A stretch of DNA of 64,000 bases from Eumeta japonica (Eukaryota; Arthropoda; Insecta; Lepidoptera; Psychidae): NCBI GenBank assembly GCA_005406025.1, contig BGZK01001386.1, positions 62,001-126,000 on the forward strand, in the 5' to 3' direction. Position numbers and translations under genes: made by a program. The notes below the pieces were generated by a model, which saw nothing but the letters and a program-made list of their open reading frames with translations, ran no database searches and was not told the DNA's origin. Below are positions 60,839 through 64,000 of the stretch, piece after piece (within the stretch, counting starts at the first letter, position 1; the number at the start of each line of letters is the position of its first letter).

Positions 60839-60996
60839 TTAATGCCACAATTTGATCGTAATTTGGTAATTTGTTTATTTTCTTATTCGATCCATCAAAT
60901 GTTAGGCAGGTTACGAGTTGAGGAGCTTTTATACGAATTACGTCTTATAAAAATATTAACTTTGCATTTCGACTAATACAATTCATTTGAATTTGA
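60839..60996 (+). promoter_or_regulatory. Putative promoter of receptor gene 2
   Basis: It starts with ttaatgccacaatt (60,839), as in gene 1. It contains TATAAAAA at 60,946-60,953, 51 bases before the ATG (45 in gene 1), then 'attaact' and 'tcatttgaatttgaATGG'. The order and spacing match the paralogue. Confidence 0.5.
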
Positions 60997-61779
60997 ATGG
61001 TATCGCACGATAGAAGTGTAGCCATGTCTCCAACACGGGTTCTGGTCAATAATTTTATACAAATCGATAACGAAAATGAAACAAATAAGATTCTTAAAAT
61101 TTACCTAATCATCGGAGCTCTGCTCGGTGCCGACAGGCTGGAGTTGTGCGAGGACCTCAAAAACCTTAGTAAACACTTCATCAGAGGTTTCGCTTTTTTT
61201 CTACACGTATGCATTGTTATAACAACTGTGCGGTATCCTCGCGACGGCTTCGGTCCTAGATTCTTACTAGCGATTTCTTTTATCGAATACTTCCTTTACT
61301 GCTCGTGGGCCTTCGTCAGTAAGAAAAAATTGCAAGTCTTTTTAACCACAATACGTAACTTCGATCGTCAAATCGGCTATTCGCACGAACGAAGTGGACC
61401 TTCAACGATTAAGGCTGTGAAAATTCAGGCTTGTGTTGTCACTTTAATTTTTATATGCATTTGCATATTTTCATGTACAGAATTTTTGCTGCGAAACAAA
61501 CATACCAGCCCTCAGTTTCAAATTATATTACCCTTAACCTTGTTGCAAGCAATTGAATCACTAATGAGTACATATTGCTGGAATGTCCTTCTTCATAGAC
61601 TGAAAATGACAGTCGGACAATTCGCTTCTGCATTGGAAAGCCTCACAATTTCAGATCCTGAAGTGGTTTGCTTAGAAATCGCCAATATGAGGTATAAACA
61701 CGATTTAAAGATAGCCAGGAATTCCTACAGGCTGATTGTGGAAGCGTCAGATACATTGCAGAGCGCGACGAGAGTACAG
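60997..61779 (+). CDS. Receptor gene 2, exon 1
   Basis: 261 codons, ending at CAG before the donor GTGAGA, the same splice position and phase as gene 1. Beyond the donor the intron still resembles gene 1 for about 60 bases ('gtgagaacataccaat'). Confidence 0.9.
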
Positions 61780-63951
61780 GTGAGAACATACCAATAAATA
61801 TTTTTAAACACAAAATTCGCTTTTAAGTCAAATACTTTTCATTTCTAAAGTAAACTTTATGCCCACCATGAAAATTTACAAATTTTCTGAAAGACGAAGA
61901 AGTTTTCAGTGTGGTTTATGAAAATTGGATATACGTTAGATTTTGACGTTTTAGAGTATTAAAAAAATATTTTAACTTGAAGTTGAACTTTACACCTGGT
62001 GGATTTAGAGGAATCTCAGTAATAAATAAAAAGAAAAAAAACTTGAAATAATTTTTAAATTACTCTACTGATCGATATCAAATTCTAAGTAGATTTTTTT
62101 TCTCAAACAGTTGCAACGACTACTCCAAACTGCATAGATTGAAATAAACTGTTGATCTGTTTAAGAGATATCGTTGCAGAAAAGTTTTTGGAAAAGTGTT
62201 TTATACAATATTTTGTGAACTAATCTACCTATAAGTTCCAAAATCTATCAAGTTTTCATTTCCTTAAAAAACGACGCTAACCGTTGATAAATCCATCATA
62301 ATCGGTTGATTTATTCAAAAGATATTTTAGAAAAAAATATTCCAAAAGTGTTTTTTTAGAACGTTTTAAGTTACTCTACCGAAGTCTAAAACAAAAGCAA
62401 ATTCTTTTTAAAAAACAAAGTCGAACGTTGCAATATGCATCAAAATCTATCGTACGAGAGATATTGTTAATGGGAAATTGGAAAAAAGAGGGATTTTACA
62501 AACTAACATCTAAAATTATTGATGATTTGCTGTTTGGTACTCGGTCATCTTATTTTTTTTCCAAAAACTTCATAGAATGCCGTAAAGTAGATCATTTCAA
62601 ACAATGAGTTCTAAAAATACTAAAGTTGAAAAATAAAAAAGCGGTTTTTTTTAGAATTCAGAATAAAAAAGAGATTTTTTAACTCGAAAAGCTCAGAACA
62701 TACTAGAACTATATTTTTGAGTTTAGTAAGCATGAAAAAGCGTTAAAATCAATCTTTTGATAGTGATGAGTTTAATAATTTTTTACTTTTTTATTTTTGA
62801 ATACTTTGAGCTTGAAGTCGGGAAGAAGGGTTTTTTTTTTCAAATTTTTGAGTTTGAAAAGCTCAAAAAGTAATAGACATTATTTATAACTCAAAGAACT
62901 CAAAGACACATCGCTAAATATCATACAGGGAATTTTTTGGAATTGCCTGTAAGGTCTACCAGTTCTCAAATGTTTTTTATCAATTAAATATTCACAAGTT
63001 CTTCTTATTGATGCAGAAAGAGCGTTTAAGATAGTTGATGATAGCATGGTTATGTTCTGCGAGTTTGATAAAGACACTTACTATTTAACCGATTTCAATT
63101 AAATGTGCGTAATGTCTTTGAAAGATAAATGTAAGAACAGTGATGTCCTCTTACATCCTATGTAGTGCCTAGAATAGAATAGAGAATAATAGAGGTATGT
63201 TGCATTGGTTAGACTATCTGGAAAGGATTAATGAAAGTAGACTGACAAAACAAATCTACAGGGCGAATGTGTGTGGTGGTAAGGTCGGCAAGGGTCGTCC
63301 TAGAAATTTCTATGCAGGCCAAATTGGTGGCACAATAAGAATGCGCCAAATTTTAAGCATTCGAAACCGACGAGCTCGCATTAAGAGATTGATAGATGTC
63401 AATAAAGCAATCAGATATGCAAAAAGCATGCCACATATAAATTCTATTTTCCAGAAAAGTAGTCAGAGACTGAAAATAGGCGTGAATTTGTATTATTATA
63501 TTATTGGTATAGATAACTTAAATTCATAATAATAAAGTCTACAGACTTTATTATTTTTCAATTCTATGGTAAAGGGCTTCACTAAGATTACATATAATCA
63601 TTATAGGCCCATCGATTTCGCTGAAATTTTCATAATTTCTTCTTATCAAAGCCGGATAAACGAAAGAAGCTTAATGCACAGGAGCAAAGCTGGGGGTAAT
63701 AGCTAGTCTGCAATCAATAAATATTTGAAACGTTGATCTCTGCGGCTGGATCGTGGAACCAAACAGTATAAACCCTAATTCAATCACGTGTACACGTTTT
63801 CTTTCTAGTCTTGGCAAAAGTTACCGTTTTGTTAAACGTTAATAACAGAATTATTATCTTTTATTTTCAGATATTGATCACTTTACTTCTCGATTTTATA
63901 CCGAGGCTCATATTCTGGTACATACATGTGCTGACTATAATACATCACCAG
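60997..63951 (+). CDS. Insect gustatory receptor, receptor gene 2 (partial, first two exons)
   Basis: Exon 1 (60,997-61,779) and exon 2 (63,871-63,951) join in phase 0. They code for the first 288 residues, the same number as in gene 1. By hand count 177 of 261 exon 1 residues are identical to gene 1 with no gaps. Identity is highest around KIYLIIGALLGADRLELCED, FDRQIGYSHE and NSYRLIVEAS. Exon 2 gives ILITLLLDFIPRLIFWYIHV. The exons for the WWIN and TYxxxxxQF parts should lie beyond the right edge. No stop or frameshift is seen, so the gene looks intact as far as visible. It is presumably a membrane taste channel with a ligand-binding range different from gene 1. Confidence 0.85.
62050..62960 (-). 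repeat. Decayed repeat, inverted relative of 50,700-51,600
   Basis: Read on the minus strand it follows the order of the plus-strand copy in gene 1 intron 2, including gaccttacaggcaattcc (62,941-62,958 complement) and the 'gatatctct' units. Confidence 0.55.
63190..63535 (+). pseudogene. Non-LTR retrotransposon reverse transcriptase C-terminal tail
   Basis: A 110-codon frame (63,197-63,529) reads MLHWLDYLERINESRLTKQI, then YRANVCGGKVGKGRPRNFYA, GQIGG and RRARIKRLIDVNKA. It closely fits the post-reverse-transcriptase tail (HW.GH..R....RLTKQ, GRGRPR..YADQIGG, NRRACMKRLMDV) common in lepidopteran non-LTR elements, from memory of such sequences. Only the tail is present; the truncated 5' end is usual for LINE insertions. 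Diverged relatives of the same tail lie at 7,072-7,234 and 39,318-39,405. Confidence 0.75.
63590..63712. repeat. Lepidopteran repeat fragment ending in tagctagt
   Basis: 'cccatcgatttcgctgaaat' to 'gctgggggtaatagctagtc' resembles the end of common lepidopteran repeats. The last part is matched at the same place in gene 1 intron 1 (49,315-49,345), so this insertion probably predates the gene duplication. Confidence 0.4.
63871..63951 (+). CDS. Receptor gene 2, exon 2
   Basis: 27 codons between TTTTATTTTCAG and the donor GTAGGT, phase 0, the counterpart of 49,677-49,757. The gene continues beyond the window. Confidence 0.85.
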
Positions 63952-64000
63952 GTAGGTACATTCAACAACAATATATTTTACATCAGTTTATAAAATTTAT

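Larger units (their letters stand above)
61780..63870 (+). other. Receptor gene 2, intron 1
   Basis: A 2.1 kb intron, about twice the length of its counterpart because of inserted repeats: the inverted relative of the gene 1 intron 2 repeat (62,050-62,960) and a retrotransposon tail (63,190-63,535). The last 170 bases before exon 2 resemble gene 1 again. Confidence 0.75.

Noticed and set aside
1..64000. CRISPR arrays, bacterial operons or integrated virus
   Set aside because: No regularly spaced repeat-spacer array, polycistronic gene order, ribosome binding sites or viral replication genes were seen; the window is typical insect nuclear DNA.

Overview
The window looks like nuclear DNA of a moth or butterfly (Lepidoptera). 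It is strongly AT-rich, gene-poor and full of diverged interspersed repeats. Several of these are of kinds I associate with Lepidoptera: an element ending in 'ggttccg...ggctcgga', 'ctagctgtgcccgcgg'-type tails, and the terminal tail of a non-LTR retrotransposon. The genes have introns with GT-AG borders. The species cannot be named from the sequence alone.

Only three protein genes can be supported, all on the + strand. (1) A two-exon gene, 22,214-28,133, encodes a 418-residue secreted protein. It has a signal peptide split across a 4.7 kb intron, a Lys-Arg site, a Gly/Tyr-rich part, about 245 residues of Pro-Val repeats ([17 protein letters not shown]) and a C-terminal 7-residue LYNHG repeat. 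It looks like a structural cuticle or extracellular-matrix protein. A TATA box, an initiator-like site and a short inverted repeat abutting the TATA box lie upstream; AATAAA follows the stop. (2) A four-exon insect gustatory receptor gene, 47,790-55,491, can be joined in phase to give 401 residues ending in the TYLIILLQF signature. (3) A tandem paralogue starts at 60,997; its first two exons are present and the rest lies beyond the window. The two first exons have the same length (261 codons) and are about 68% identical by hand count.

Layout: 1-9.5 kb is a repeat graveyard (dead mariner, three related repeat copies, a 373 bp TA-flanked MITE, a retrotransposon tail). 9.5-22 kb is mostly AT-rich spacer with GC-richer islands and degenerate hexamer tracts. 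22-28 kb is the matrix-protein gene. 28-47.7 kb is a long spacer with hairpins and duplications. 47.8-64 kb is the receptor pair, whose introns carry SINE-like, mariner and retrotransposon fragments and an inverted pair of related repeats.

The most notable observations are a perfect 83 bp-arm palindrome 1.1 kb upstream of the second receptor, the abrupt GC-rich composition of the last receptor exon, the double-repeat architecture of the matrix protein, and compact hairpins in the spacers. I saw no clear evidence for a wholly new multi-gene system.
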